Part shown: one piece after another, positions 17,736 to 26,087 of the stretch
Layout of the letters: each line of letters starts with the position of its first letter
Position numbering within the stretch: position 1 is the stretch's first letter
NCBI GenBank assembly: GCA_964587625.1
Contig: CAZPLU010000005.1
Location: 38,154 to 102,153, forward strand
DNA: 64,000 nucleotides
Direction: 5' to 3'
DNA from: DAOPZJ01 sp964587625
GTDB taxonomy: Bacteria; Bacillota; Clostridia; Oscillospirales; JAKOTC01
Program-made: the position numbers and the translations under genes
The notes under the pieces: model-generated
Told to the model about the DNA's origin: nothing
The model's input: the letters and a program-made list of their open reading frames with translations, nothing else
Database searches by the model: none

Positions 17736-18460
17736 ACGTCTTTTTCAAGTTCATAACCGCACTCAAGCATATCCTCACGAAAAAAATCGAACATGTGCTT
17801 GTCGTCGTCGTGCAGATAACGCCCGACCGAATCGGTCCGCATCGGAATCTTGACCGGTTTTATGCCCAAAAAGCGCTCGATACGGCGCAGGGTCTCCTCC
17901 TGATCAAAAATCATATCCTCAAAACGCACCGAAATGGTATGCTGCGGCTTCGGGGTCACACGCACCAATTCGCGTTGATAATACCAGCTGATCGCGCGGT
18001 TGCGGCGGATGTCGTCGGTTTTTTCATACCGGATGCCGAAATCGTTGAGGTCGTCGGTCAGGTGGCTTCCCAGAATGCAGTCACGCGGGTCGCGCACCCA
18101 ATGGATATATCTGATGTCGGGGAACATCTTGACGATCCACGGATAGACCAGCGTGGTCTCGGGGATCTTCCAACCCTTGTTTGGGTTTGGGCTGGCAAAC
18201 ACCGATTTGAGATAGCTTGTGATCAGGCGCTTGAAGTCCCCGGTCGGCTCCATCGAGAGCACCTGCGAAAAATCCCATTTCAGACCGCCCTCAAAACGGA
18301 CGTATTTTGCCATTTCGCGGCAGGCGTCGTACATGTCCTCCGGCGGGAGCAGATCCCCCGAGACATTGAGCGGCTCCCCCATGAAAACGCCGCTTTGCGA
18401 GAGCGTGTGCGAGATCGCCCGCGTGCCCGAATGACCTCTGCCGATCACTGTTACCATCAT
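17732..18460 (-). CDS. Sulfotransferase family protein
   Basis: A 242-residue PAPS-dependent sulfotransferase-like protein. The N-terminal VTVIGRGHSGTRAISHTL matches the 5'-phosphosulfate-binding loop, and RYIHWVRDPRDCILGSH matches the 3'-phosphate-binding region. TISVRFEDMI is the usual following strand. The start is ATG 18460 (or the adjacent ATG 18457), 9 bases after GAAAGGA; the frame stays open much further upstream but only as antisense to cysC. It is the first gene of the leftward operon and stands back to back with the PAPS-synthesis genes cysC, cysD and cysN, which supports real sulfotransferase activity. The acceptor, such as a glycan or lipid, is unknown. Confidence 0.82.
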   Translation of the reverse strand: MMVTVIGRGHSGTRAISHTLSQSGVFMGEPLNVSGDLLPPEDMYDACREMAKYVRFEGGLKWDFSQVLSMEPTGDFKRLITSYLKSVFASPNPNKGWKIPETTLVYPWIVKMFPDIRYIHWVRDPRDCILGSHLTDDLNDFGIRYEKTDDIRRNRAISWYYQRELVRVTPKPQHTISVRFEDMIFDQEETLRRIERFLGIKPVKIPMRTDSVGRYLHDDDKHMFDFFREDMLECGYELEKDV

Positions 18461-18534
18461 ATGCCGAAATCCTTTCACCGGTTGTCTTTTTTGATAAACT
18501 GGTTGTCGAAATTTTGGGTCGACATCCTCTCGAC

Positions 18535-18563
18535 ATTCTACAACACCGGATGCGTTTTTGCAA
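18535..18563 (-). promoter_or_regulatory. Sulfotransferase operon promoter
   Basis: On the minus strand TTGCAA (18563-18558) and TAGAAT (18540-18535) are 17 bases apart. The -10 box is identical to that of the divergent cysC promoter, and the two -35 boxes are only 6 bases apart. Confidence 0.65.
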
Positions 18564-18569
18564 GCCATG

Positions 18570-18598
18570 TTGACTAATCCACGACAAAGCTTTAGAAT
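18570..18598 (+). promoter_or_regulatory. cysCDN promoter
   Basis: TTGACT (18570-18575) and TAGAAT (18593-18598) are 17 bases apart. The short leader holds GGTC/GACC as a small hairpin before the cysC ribosome binding site GGGAGG. Confidence 0.65.
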
Positions 18599-18634
18599 AT
18601 AATCGGTCTTATATCGACCGCAATCGGGAGGGTT

Positions 18635-19234
18635 ATGACGGTGAATGAAAACGTGTTCCGGCAAGAGCGTTTGACCGGCGAACAGGACAGAATCCGGGCG
18701 AATGGACATAAAGGCGCGGTCGTCTGGTTCACCGGGCTCTCGGGCAGCGGCAAATCGACCGTCGCGGCGCTGGTCGAAAAGCGACTGACCGACGAAGGGC
18801 TTTGCGCCTACCTGCTCGACGGCGATAACCTGCGCCGCGGGCTCTGCGGCGACCTCGGTTTTTCCGACGCCGACCGCGACGAAAACATCCGCCGCATTTC
18901 GGAGGTCGCGGCGCTGTTTGAGGACGCCGGGATCATTGCCCTTGTCAGCGCCATCTCGCCGTTCGAGAAAATGCGCGCGTTCGCCAAGGGCCGCTGTAAG
19001 CGGTTTTTGCTCGTCTATATGAACACAGGCATCGGAACTTGCGAAAAGCGCGACCCGAAGGGGCTGTACGCCAAGGCGAAGCGCGGTGAACTCACCGGGT
19101 TTACGGGCATCGACGCGCCCTATGAAATCCCCCAAAACCCCGATTTAATATTGGATACCGAAGCAATGAACGTCGAGGAATGCGCCGATGCGGTGATTGC
19201 GTTTATCAAAAAACAAATAACACCCGTTGAATAA
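18635..19234 (+). CDS. cysC: Adenylylsulfate (APS) kinase
   Basis: A 199-residue APS kinase that phosphorylates adenosine 5'-phosphosulfate to PAPS, the sulfate donor. The P-loop GLSGSGKST is at residues 34-42, followed by the substrate motif LLDGDNLRRGL, the lid RDENIRRISEVA and the C-terminal CEKRDPKGLYAKA and GFTGIDAPYE. All key residues are present. It starts at ATG 18635 just after GGGAGGGTT; GTG 18641 is a possible start with better spacing. It is the first gene of cysC-cysD-cysN. This is the only intact APS kinase seen here, because the domain at the end of CysN is degenerate. Confidence 0.95.
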   Translation: MTVNENVFRQERLTGEQDRIRANGHKGAVVWFTGLSGSGKSTVAALVEKRLTDEGLCAYLLDGDNLRRGLCGDLGFSDADRDENIRRISEVAALFEDAGIIALVSAISPFEKMRAFAKGRCKRFLLVYMNTGIGTCEKRDPKGLYAKAKRGELTGFTGIDAPYEIPQNPDLILDTEAMNVEECADAVIAFIKKQITPVE

Positions 19235-19273
19235 TCCGTTTTCGAAAAGATCATGATTTAAGGAGATACTTTC

Positions 19274-20155
19274 ATGGACCATCTCGACCGGCTCGAGGCA
19301 AAGAGCATCCACATCATCCGGGAGGCCTACAGCCAATTCAAGTCGCTGTGCATGCTGTGGTCGATCGGCAAGGACAGCACGGTGCTGCTGTGCCTGGCGC
19401 GCAAGGCGTTTTACGGGCACGTCCCCTTCCCGCTCGTCCACATCGACACGCATTATAAGATCCCGGAGATGATCACATACCGCGACCGCCTTGCGCTATC
19501 TTGGAATTTGGATATGATCTACGGCGAAAACGCCGAGGCGCTGGCCGAAAAACGCACCTTCCCCGACGGCAATCTGTCCCGGATCGAGTGCTGCAAGGCG
19601 CTCAAGACCGAGGCGCTCGCGCACACCCTCGCGGGCGACTGGCCGCGCTACCGGATGAACCACGCGCTCGGAAAATATGAGATCGACGGCAACACCGAGC
19701 CATACACCGGCGTGATCGTCGGCGTGCGGGCGGACGAGGAGGGCAGCCGCTCGAAGGAGCGCTATTTTTCGCCGCGCGACAGGCACAACGACTGGGATGT
19801 CGGCGATCAGCCGCCGGAATTTTGGGGGCAATACAAGACCGATTTCAAGCCCGGCACGCACATCCGCATCCACCCGCTGCTGGACTGGACCGAACTGAAC
19901 GTCTGGGAATACATCCGGCGCGAGAACGTGCCGGTGGTCTCGCTCTATTTCGATCAGGGCGAGGGGAAGCGCTACCGGTCGCTGGGCTGCCGGCCCTGTA
20001 CCAAACCGGTCGAATCGACCGCGAAAAACCTCGACGAGATCATCGAAGAGCTGAAAACCGGGAAATTTTCCAACATCGCCGAACGCAGCGGGCGCGAGCA
20101 GGACAAGGAGGACGGCGGCGGGCTCGAAGAACTGCGCAAGGACGGGTACATGTAA
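19274..20155 (+). CDS. cysD: Sulfate adenylyltransferase small subunit
   Basis: A 293-residue PP-loop ATP pyrophosphatase subunit of ATP sulfurylase. It forms APS from sulfate and ATP together with the GTPase CysN. The PP-loop SIGKDS is at residues 30-35 and is followed by VLLCLARKAF, VHIDTHYKIPEM, SRIECCKALKTEAL and the conserved GVRADEEGSRSKER. The C terminus SNIAERSGREQDKEDGGGLEELRKDGYM is typical. The ribosome binding site TAAGGAG lies 8 bases before ATG 19274. No sulfite-reduction genes are adjacent, which points to PAPS for sulfation rather than assimilation. Confidence 0.95.
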   Translation: MDHLDRLEAKSIHIIREAYSQFKSLCMLWSIGKDSTVLLCLARKAFYGHVPFPLVHIDTHYKIPEMITYRDRLALSWNLDMIYGENAEALAEKRTFPDGNLSRIECCKALKTEALAHTLAGDWPRYRMNHALGKYEIDGNTEPYTGVIVGVRADEEGSRSKERYFSPRDRHNDWDVGDQPPEFWGQYKTDFKPGTHIRIHPLLDWTELNVWEYIRRENVPVVSLYFDQGEGKRYRSLGCRPCTKPVESTAKNLDEIIEELKTGKFSNIAERSGREQDKEDGGGLEELRKDGYM

Positions 20156-20243
20156 CGTGAAATCCCCTCACGTTGTGAGGTCTTTCACGTCTGGAAAAAG
20201 GCGCTTCACCTTATTTATTTAATCCGTATTATCGCGCCTTTTT
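20156..20243 (+). promoter_or_regulatory. Tandem hairpins between cysD and cysN
   Basis: Directly after the cysD stop, CGTGAAA (20156-20162) pairs with TTTCACG (20183-20189), with CCTCAC/GTGAGG nested inside. A second element follows: AAAAAGGCGC (20195-20204) pairs with GCGCCTTTTT (20234-20243) across a 29-base loop and ends in a U run, like a partial terminator. Together they could lower or stabilise cysN expression relative to cysCD. Two CCCTATAT copies lie just downstream, before cysN. Confidence 0.5.
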
Positions 20244-20304
20244 CATCCCTGTAAAAATTTTTCCCTATATATCCCTATATAAATAAAGCATGATGGAGAA
20301 TAAA

Positions 20305-22101
20305 ATGAATTCCATATCCAAAGACGAACTCATGAACATCGTCATCGTCGGGCACGTCGACCACGGCAAGAGCACCGTGATCGGCCGCCTGCTCGCAGAC
20401 ACCGGTTCGCTGCCCGAGGGCAAACTGGAACAGATCAAGGAGATGTGCCGGCGCAACGCCAAGCCGTTCGAATACGCGTTTTTGCTTGACGCGCTCAAGG
20501 ATGAGCGCTCGCAGGGCATCACGATCGACACGGCGCGCTGCTTTTTCAACACCGAAAAGCGCAAGTACATCGTCATCGACGCGCCCGGACACATCGAATT
20601 TTTGAAAAACATGATCACCGGCGCCTCCCGTGCCGACGCCGCGCTGCTGGTCATCGACGCCGCCGAGGGGGTGCGGGAAAACTCCCGCCGCCACGGCTAT
20701 ATGCTGTCGATGCTCGGCATTCGGCAGGTGTGCGTTTTGATCAATAAAATGGATTTGGTCGATTATGACCGCGCGGTTTTTGAGCGGGTTCAAAATGAAT
20801 ACGGCGAATTTTTGGCCCGGATCGGCATCACGCCCGAGGGTTATATCCCGGTCAGCGGTATGCAAGGGGACAATATCGCGCTTGACGGAAAAACGAACAT
20901 GCCCTGGTATGGCGGGCCGACCGTGCTTGACACATTGGATCGGTTCATCGCGACCGCGCCGCCCCTCTCCCTGCCGTTCCGCATGCCCGTACAGGACGTC
21001 TATAAATTCACCGCCAAGGGCGACGACCGCCGCATCATCGCGGGCACGGTCGAGACCGGAAAACTCATGGCCGGCGACGAGCTGGTCTTTTATCCGAGCG
21101 GCAAAAAGACCGGCGTCAAACGCATTGAGCCGATGAAATCCGATGAAGCGCAAGGCATCGCAAAGGCCGGGTATGCCACCGGTTTTACGATGACCGAGCA
21201 GATCTACATCCGCCGCGGCGAACTCTGCACCAGAGCAGACGAACCCGCGCCGCTGGTCGGCAATTTATTGAAGGTCAATATCTTTTGGCTCGGCAACACG
21301 CCGATGACCGACGAAAAGTCCTATTTCCTCAAGACCGGTTCGGCCAAGGTCGAATGCCGGCTCGAGGAGATTCTGAGCGTGATGGACGCCTCGACGCTCC
21401 GACAGGTGAAAAAAGACCGCATCGACAAATACGACGTCGCCGAGTGCATCCTCTCGACCGACCGCCTTGTTGCCTTTGACAACGTCGGGGAACTGGCCGT
21501 GACGGGGCGCTTCGTCATCGTGGACGATTATGAGATCTCGGGCGGCGGCATCTTCACCGACACCGTCCAAAGCCGCCATCTCGGCACCAAGCGCAAGCTC
21601 GAACTGCGCGACATCAAGTGGGAAAAAAGCGCGGTGAGCGTGGCGGAACGGCAGCGGCGCTTTGGGCAGAAGCCCGCCATCGTCGTGATCACGGGCGCGG
21701 AGCACACCGACAAAAAGACGCCCGCGAAGGCGCTGGAAAAATCCCTGTTCGAAAACGGAAAAAACGCCTATTACCTCGGCATCGGCAGCGTGCTTTACGG
21801 CATGAACGCCGACCTCGACCCGCAAAACCGCGAAAAGCGCGGCTCCGAGCACATCCGCCGCCTCGCCGAAACCGCGAACATCCTGACCGACGCGGGGCTG
21901 ATTCTGGTCGTGACCGCCACCGAATTAAGCGAATACGACGTCGAGACCATCAAACTGGTCTGCGCCGGAAAGCCGGTGCTCACGGTCTGGCTGGGCGACC
22001 CGCATAACACCGACTTGATTTGCGACATGGCGCTGGACGAACACAACCCGGACATCAGCCGGGAGATCGCGAAAAAATTGCAAGCAGACGGTATTGTTTA
22101 A
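20305..22101 (+). CDS. cysN: Sulfate adenylyltransferase GTPase subunit with degenerate APS-kinase tail
   Basis: A 598-residue protein. The N-terminal GTPase domain has GHVDHGKST (G1), DAPGH (G3) and NKMD (G4); EF-Tu-like domains follow to about residue 440. It drives sulfate activation by CysD. Residues about 446-598 align by pattern with APS kinase (NodQ-type fusion), but the Walker A reads GAEHTDKKT where GLSGSGKST is expected, and the DGDN substrate motif is replaced by GIGS. The fused kinase is therefore probably inactive and may be structural or regulatory, with the separate CysC doing the catalysis. The start ATG 20305 lies 7 bases after GGAG; ATG 20290 is possible. Confidence 0.92.
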   Translation: MNSISKDELMNIVIVGHVDHGKSTVIGRLLADTGSLPEGKLEQIKEMCRRNAKPFEYAFLLDALKDERSQGITIDTARCFFNTEKRKYIVIDAPGHIEFLKNMITGASRADAALLVIDAAEGVRENSRRHGYMLSMLGIRQVCVLINKMDLVDYDRAVFERVQNEYGEFLARIGITPEGYIPVSGMQGDNIALDGKTNMPWYGGPTVLDTLDRFIATAPPLSLPFRMPVQDVYKFTAKGDDRRIIAGTVETGKLMAGDELVFYPSGKKTGVKRIEPMKSDEAQGIAKAGYATGFTMTEQIYIRRGELCTRADEPAPLVGNLLKVNIFWLGNTPMTDEKSYFLKTGSAKVECRLEEILSVMDASTLRQVKKDRIDKYDVAECILSTDRLVAFDNVGELAVTGRFVIVDDYEISGGGIFTDTVQSRHLGTKRKLELRDIKWEKSAVSVAERQRRFGQKPAIVVITGAEHTDKKTPAKALEKSLFENGKNAYYLGIGSVLYGMNADLDPQNREKRGSEHIRRLAETANILTDAGLILVVTATELSEYDVETIKLVCAGKPVLTVWLGDPHNTDLICDMALDEHNPDISREIAKKLQADGIV

Positions 22102-22107
22102 ATGCAT

Positions 22108-22135
22108 CAAAAAGCGGGGAAATCCTCGCTTTTAT
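22108..22135. terminator. Terminator of the cysCDN operon
   Basis: AAAAGCGGGG, an AAAT loop and CCTCGCTTTT form a 10-bp stem with one G-U pair, with A and T runs on both sides, so it can act in both directions. Confidence 0.75.
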
Positions 22136-22508
22136 AGTTTCATCCGCCCGATTTTTTCCGAACCGTTCTTCAATTCGTTGAGTTCCAACATGAAGTCGAT
22201 TTTTCCCTTGAGATATCGCTGTTGTACCATTCCATATCGTGTAAAAGTCAAGCGGTTTTTACATTTTAATAATTTTTGCAAAAAAAAAGTGCCATGAGGC
22301 ACAAAATAAGGGGTTAAAAGAGAGGGAGATAAACGAACAGCGGCTGCAGGGCAGCCATGGCCAAAAAATCCGGCCGCACTGTTCTCATTGATCATACCAC
22401 AGTCCCTGCGGATTGTCCATACTCTGTCCGATATATTTGGAAAACTTTTTGAAGTTTGGTTCCCGCGCCAAAACGGGGCTTCGGTTTTTGTGCAATCTGA
22501 CTACCCGC
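22136..22508. other. Intergenic region between cysN and tadA
   Basis: About 370 bases without a confident gene. On the minus strand GTGCC, TCAT and GGCAC followed by nine T form an intrinsic terminator (22302-22280), suited to the tadA transcript. Beyond it, TTGACT (22252-22247) with a weak TGGTAC 17 bases on could start a short leftward transcript with a 19-codon frame (ATG near 22197) that ends at the cysN terminator. A 30-40 codon frame after tadA, ending near 22391, has no similarity I recognise. Confidence 0.45.
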
Positions 22509-22961
22509 TTATCTTGCGTTTTTAAAAAATTGTTGTAAAAGCGCTTTGCACTCTTCTTCGAGAACGCCGGATTCGATTTTTACAAGTCCCGAAAACGGCA
22601 TCGCAAACAGGTTGCAAATCGAAACGCAGCATCCGGTTTTTTCCTCCCGCGCACCAAAGACGACCCGTTCGACGCGAGAATTGACCATTGCGCCCGCGCA
22701 CATCGCACACGGCTCCAGCGTCACATAGAGCGTACAGCCGGTCAGCCGCCAATCGCCGACGGCCTCCGCCGCTCCGCGGATCGCCTCGATCTCGGCGTGC
22801 GCCGTGGGATCGTTTCGGCTCTGGCAACGGTTTTGACCCCGCCCGATGATTTCACCGTTTTTCACGACAACGGCGCCCACCGGCACGTCCCCGCCCTCGG
22901 CGGCGGAGGCGGCCAAAGCAAGCGCCGCGCTCATAAACCCGGGATCAAATGAGCGAGACAT
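22509..22961 (-). CDS. tadA: tRNA-specific adenosine deaminase
   Basis: A 150-residue zinc deaminase that converts adenosine 34 to inosine in tRNA-Arg. The zinc and catalytic motif HAEIEAIR and the PCAMCAGAM site are both intact, followed by the family's RVVFGAREEKTGC. The start is taken at ATG 22961, overlapping the end of the CPBP gene by 17 bases, which suggests coupling; ATG 22934 is a shorter option. The C terminus ends LLQQFFKNAR. It is the second gene of a two-gene operon with the upstream CPBP protease. Confidence 0.92.
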   Translation of the reverse strand: MSRSFDPGFMSAALALAASAAEGGDVPVGAVVVKNGEIIGRGQNRCQSRNDPTAHAEIEAIRGAAEAVGDWRLTGCTLYVTLEPCAMCAGAMVNSRVERVVFGAREEKTGCCVSICNLFAMPFSGLVKIESGVLEEECKALLQQFFKNAR

Positions 22962-24000
22962 TCGGAAAAACGCTGTTGAACCAATCCATCACGAGCGTCG
23001 TCAACAGGAAGGCCGTAAAGCCGATTAAGACGATGCTGATGAGGACTGTGGGGGACTTGAAGAAGATACCGTAGCTCCTTTGTCTTCCGGTCAATTCGTA
23101 CGGCTGCCGTTCGTTTTTCCACGCGCCGGTCTTTTTGGCTGTCGCAGCCGCATAAATTGCCGCCGCCGCGCCTAACAAGAAGAACGAACCCCAAGCGATA
23201 TAGGTGGCGATATCACCGGCCTGATCGCCGAATTTTTGGGCGGTGATATTCAATCCGAACGCGACGGTGTTGTTGACGAAATGCAGCAAGATCGGCGCCC
23301 AGAGAGAACCGGTATAGACCGCCGCAGCGCCGAGAACCAGACCGAATGAAAACGCAAACGGGATCTGGTAGGTATTTCCGTGGATCAAGCCGAACACAAA
23401 CGCGGAGCATATAATCGCAAAAATGTTGCCGTATCTGCGTAAAATTTGCAATATCACGCCTCGAAACGCGAATTCTTCAAATATCGAGGCCAACAACGCG
23501 GTGCAGATGAACTGGACGATCAGCGCATCAGAGTCCGTGACCGGTGAGAATGCGGCTTCGAGAATCGGTTCGTATGTGTCCATTTTGATCAGCGAGAGCA
23601 GCCGGTCAAAATAGCCCGCGATGTATTGCAGCGCCGGGATACAGCCGATCCCCATCAAAATCACCGGTAAAAACGTATGCGGTTTCGGCTTTTCGGCAGA
23701 AATCAATTCGGATTTATCGCGCTTTGAGACGAAAAACAGGATAAAAAACGGGACGGACATGCTGAGGACATAGACGGCGGCTTGGATCAGCTGTTCGGGA
23801 AGCTGACCCACATCGGTCAGCGCAGGCAAGGAGATGATGACGCCGAGAATGTTTTGCACCGCCAAAAAAATGAGCAGCGACATCCCGATGAGAACGGAGT
23901 CCTTACGCAAAAAATATTTCTTCCACTGCTGCTGCAGTTCAGGGTTCATGTCCTCGGGCAATTTTTTGTAAAACTCTGTTTTATAATCCGATTTTTCCAT
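22945..24000 (-). CDS. CPBP family intramembrane metalloprotease
   Basis: A 351-residue membrane protein with the CAAX-protease/bacteriocin-processing (ABI) domain. The catalytic pair EEFAFRG is near residue 185, with the further metal-ligand motifs FGLIHGN and LLHFVNN. About eight hydrophobic helices are spread over residues 45-350. Roles of the family include peptide maturation, self-immunity to bacteriocins and membrane-protein turnover; no bacteriocin-like gene is next to it. The start ATG 24000 follows CGGAG by about 11 bases. It is driven by the promoter at 24037. Confidence 0.86.
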   Translation of the reverse strand: MEKSDYKTEFYKKLPEDMNPELQQQWKKYFLRKDSVLIGMSLLIFLAVQNILGVIISLPALTDVGQLPEQLIQAAVYVLSMSVPFFILFFVSKRDKSELISAEKPKPHTFLPVILMGIGCIPALQYIAGYFDRLLSLIKMDTYEPILEAAFSPVTDSDALIVQFICTALLASIFEEFAFRGVILQILRRYGNIFAIICSAFVFGLIHGNTYQIPFAFSFGLVLGAAAVYTGSLWAPILLHFVNNTVAFGLNITAQKFGDQAGDIATYIAWGSFFLLGAAAAIYAAATAKKTGAWKNERQPYELTGRQRSYGIFFKSPTVLISIVLIGFTAFLLTTLVMDWFNSVFPNVSLI

Positions 24001-24036
24001 CTTGTTTTTTGCTCCGTTTCTTGCCGTTGTGAAGCC

Positions 24037-24065
24037 ATTATACAATAAACTTGTGATGAATGCAA
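24037..24065 (-). promoter_or_regulatory. Promoter of the CPBP-tadA operon
   Basis: On the minus strand TTGCAT (24065-24060) and TATAAT (24042-24037) are 17 bases apart. Confidence 0.7.
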
Positions 24066-24125
24066 GAATTTCGGCGGATAACCGGCGGGCGCTATTGAAA
24101 ACCCAAGACCGGTTTGATTCGGGGC

Positions 24126-24167
24126 AATAAAAAAGCAGGCGGGGCGCAAGCCCTTACCCGCTTTTTT
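24126..24167 (-). terminator. Terminator of the sugar ABC permease operon
   Basis: Read leftward, AAAAAAGCGGG and GGGC pair with GCCC and GCCTGCTTTTTT, giving an A-run, GC-rich stem, T-run hairpin 27 bases after the permease stop. Confidence 0.75.
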
Positions 24168-24193
24168 AAAAGCAAACCGATTTTCAGCGTTGC

Positions 24194-25093
24194 TCAGCCC
24201 TTGATCGAGCCCTTGAGCATGCCCGCCGCGAAGAATTTCTGCATGAACGGATAGAGAATGAGAATCGGCAGGAATGAGACGATTGTCATCGCCGCGCCGA
24301 GACCGTCCGGGTTCAGCGCGCCCGCGCCTATATTAGAGATGCCCAACACTTCCAATTGCTTCGTCAATTCGGTGATGCGCGTGGGTCCCAGATTTTCAAA
24401 TAAAATCTCGCGGATTTTAACCGGGAATGTGCGCATCTCGGGTCTGATGTTATACAGGATGGAGGGCATATAGGAATTCCAATAGCCGACGGCGGTGAAC
24501 AGCGTGGTGGCCGAGATGACCGATTTGGACAGCGGGAGTATGATTTTGGTGAAGACCGTGAACTCTCCGGCTCCGTCGATCTTGGCCGCTTCGAGCAATG
24601 ATTTGGGCAAAGTCCAAAAGTAGTTTCGGATGATGATCATGTTCATCGCGCTGATCATGCCGGGGACGATCAGAACCTGGTAGGAGTTCAACCAGCCGAT
24701 CGCTTTAAATAACAGGAACCCTGCGACCATGCCGCCGTGGACAAACATCGGAATGACAATCAGGAAGTAAACCATGTTGATCATGCCGGGCAAATCCCGT
24801 TTTGACAGGGAATAAGCGCCCAAGCAGTTGAATATCATCGCACCCACAGATCCGACCGCCGTGATGAAGACGCTGTTGAGGAACGGGACGTAAACCGAGG
24901 AGTCCTCTACGATCATTTGATAAAACATCATCGAAAACTGTTTGGGGATTATCGCGAGGTCAATCGTCGGCGGAGACAAGTCCAAGGAAGTTTTAATGAC
25001 GAAGATGATCGGGAAGATGAAAAAGATCGCAAAAATCACCATCAAAATATTATTGAAAACGCCAAACCTTTTTTCGCCTTTTGTCCGTAACAT
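24194..25093 (-). CDS. Carbohydrate ABC transporter permease (LplC/YtcP type)
   Basis: A 299-residue inner-membrane permease of the CUT1 sugar family, with about six helices. The coupling EAA loop reads EAAKIDGAGEFTVFTKIILPLSKS. The conserved start IFFIFPIIFVIKTSLD and C-terminal LPILILYPFMQKFFAAGMLKGSIKG match LplC/YtcP proteins, which import complex polysaccharide fragments or rhamnogalacturonan pieces. It lies 17 bases downstream of the partner permease. No substrate-binding or ATPase gene follows; a terminator comes next, so these parts must be encoded elsewhere. Confidence 0.92.
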   Translation of the reverse strand: MLRTKGEKRFGVFNNILMVIFAIFFIFPIIFVIKTSLDLSPPTIDLAIIPKQFSMMFYQMIVEDSSVYVPFLNSVFITAVGSVGAMIFNCLGAYSLSKRDLPGMINMVYFLIVIPMFVHGGMVAGFLLFKAIGWLNSYQVLIVPGMISAMNMIIIRNYFWTLPKSLLEAAKIDGAGEFTVFTKIILPLSKSVISATTLFTAVGYWNSYMPSILYNIRPEMRTFPVKIREILFENLGPTRITELTKQLEVLGISNIGAGALNPDGLGAAMTIVSFLPILILYPFMQKFFAAGMLKGSIKG

Positions 25094-25109
25094 TTTCCAC
25101 CCTCCCCTA

Positions 25110-26087
25110 TTAAAAGATTCCGCGGCCGTCGTCGGACAGCTTTTTTGCGGTCTGGTTGACGATAATCGTCATAATCGCGCCAAATGCCGTCTTAAACAAG
25201 CTCATCGAAGATGATAGGCCGAAATTTCCGTCACTGAAGGCGGTGTAGTAGACCAAAGTATCCAAGACGATCGACACTTCGTTATTGGATGAGTTTCTCA
25301 AAACAAACATCGAGTCGAACAGATCGAGAATTCCCCGGAAAGACAAAATCAAAACCAAGAGGATGATGCCCTTCAACGCCGGCAGGGTCACATGCCAGGT
25401 CTGCCTCCATCTCCCGGCGCCGTCAATGGCGGCGGCCTCATACAGCGAATGGTCGATCGACGCCATCGTCGCCAAATAGAGGATGGTGCCCCAGCCGACG
25501 CCTTTCCACAGCGAGAGCAAGACATACATGAACGGAAACCATTTGGGGTCGCCCAAAAAGTAGATGCTGTCTCCGCCCAAGGTTACGATCAAGCTGTTGA
25601 CCCAGCCGTAATCGGGATCCAATAAAATCTTGAAGATGCCGCTGATGACAACCCAGTTGATGAAGTGGGGAATCGTCGTCACGGTTTGAATGGCTCTTTT
25701 AAAATATTGCGCGCGCATTTCGTTGAAAAGCAGCGCCAACACGATCGGCGCGGGGAAGTTGATGACGTATCCGAGCGCGGCGTACATGAGGTTGTTGCGC
25801 AGCGCCAACGGGAAGTTGGTCATTCTCATGAGCCCGACCAAATTATCCAGCCCGATAAAGGCCTTGAAGCCGGCGGCCGAAGTGTATTCGCACAATCCGG
25901 TGATCATACCGGGCATCGGGATGTATGTAAACACGACATACACGACTACCGCAGGCAAGATCATCAAATAGACGATCAGATCCTGAGGCGATAATCCCCA
26001 TGGCCTCGGGGTTGTTTTTTGTAAAGGGCTGCCGCCCGGCAAAGAACCGCGGACCTCTTCGACTTCGGCGCGTGTTGCGACGCTCAT
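25110..26087 (-). CDS. Sugar ABC transporter permease (LplB/YtcO type)
   Basis: A 325-residue CUT1 permease partner. The N terminus is a polar stretch of about 30 residues before the first helix (DLIVYLMILPAVVVYVVF). The EAA loop reads EAAAIDGAGRWRQTWHVTLPALK, and the C terminus ends in IVNQTAKKLSDDGRGIF, typical of LplB. The start ATG 26087 lies about 9 bases after AAGGTGGTG; GTG 26102 is possible. It is the first gene of the two-permease operon, with a promoter and predicted YesN-type operator just upstream. Confidence 0.9.
   Translation of the reverse strand: MSVATRAEVEEVRGSLPGGSPLQKTTPRPWGLSPQDLIVYLMILPAVVVYVVFTYIPMPGMITGLCEYTSAAGFKAFIGLDNLVGLMRMTNFPLALRNNLMYAALGYVINFPAPIVLALLFNEMRAQYFKRAIQTVTTIPHFINWVVISGIFKILLDPDYGWVNSLIVTLGGDSIYFLGDPKWFPFMYVLLSLWKGVGWGTILYLATMASIDHSLYEAAAIDGAGRWRQTWHVTLPALKGIILLVLILSFRGILDLFDSMFVLRNSSNNEVSIVLDTLVYYTAFSDGNFGLSSSMSLFKTAFGAIMTIIVNQTAKKLSDDGRGIF

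Noticed and set aside
18461..19135. N-terminal extension of the sulfotransferase frame
   Set aside because: It is antisense to cysC and precedes a well-placed ribosome binding site and ATG at 18460; the PAPS loop begins right after that ATG.
22132..22395. 87-codon minus-strand frame after tadA
   Set aside because: It contains a strong terminator hairpin with nine T and a promoter-like element, and only the last 19 codons have a possible ribosome binding site.
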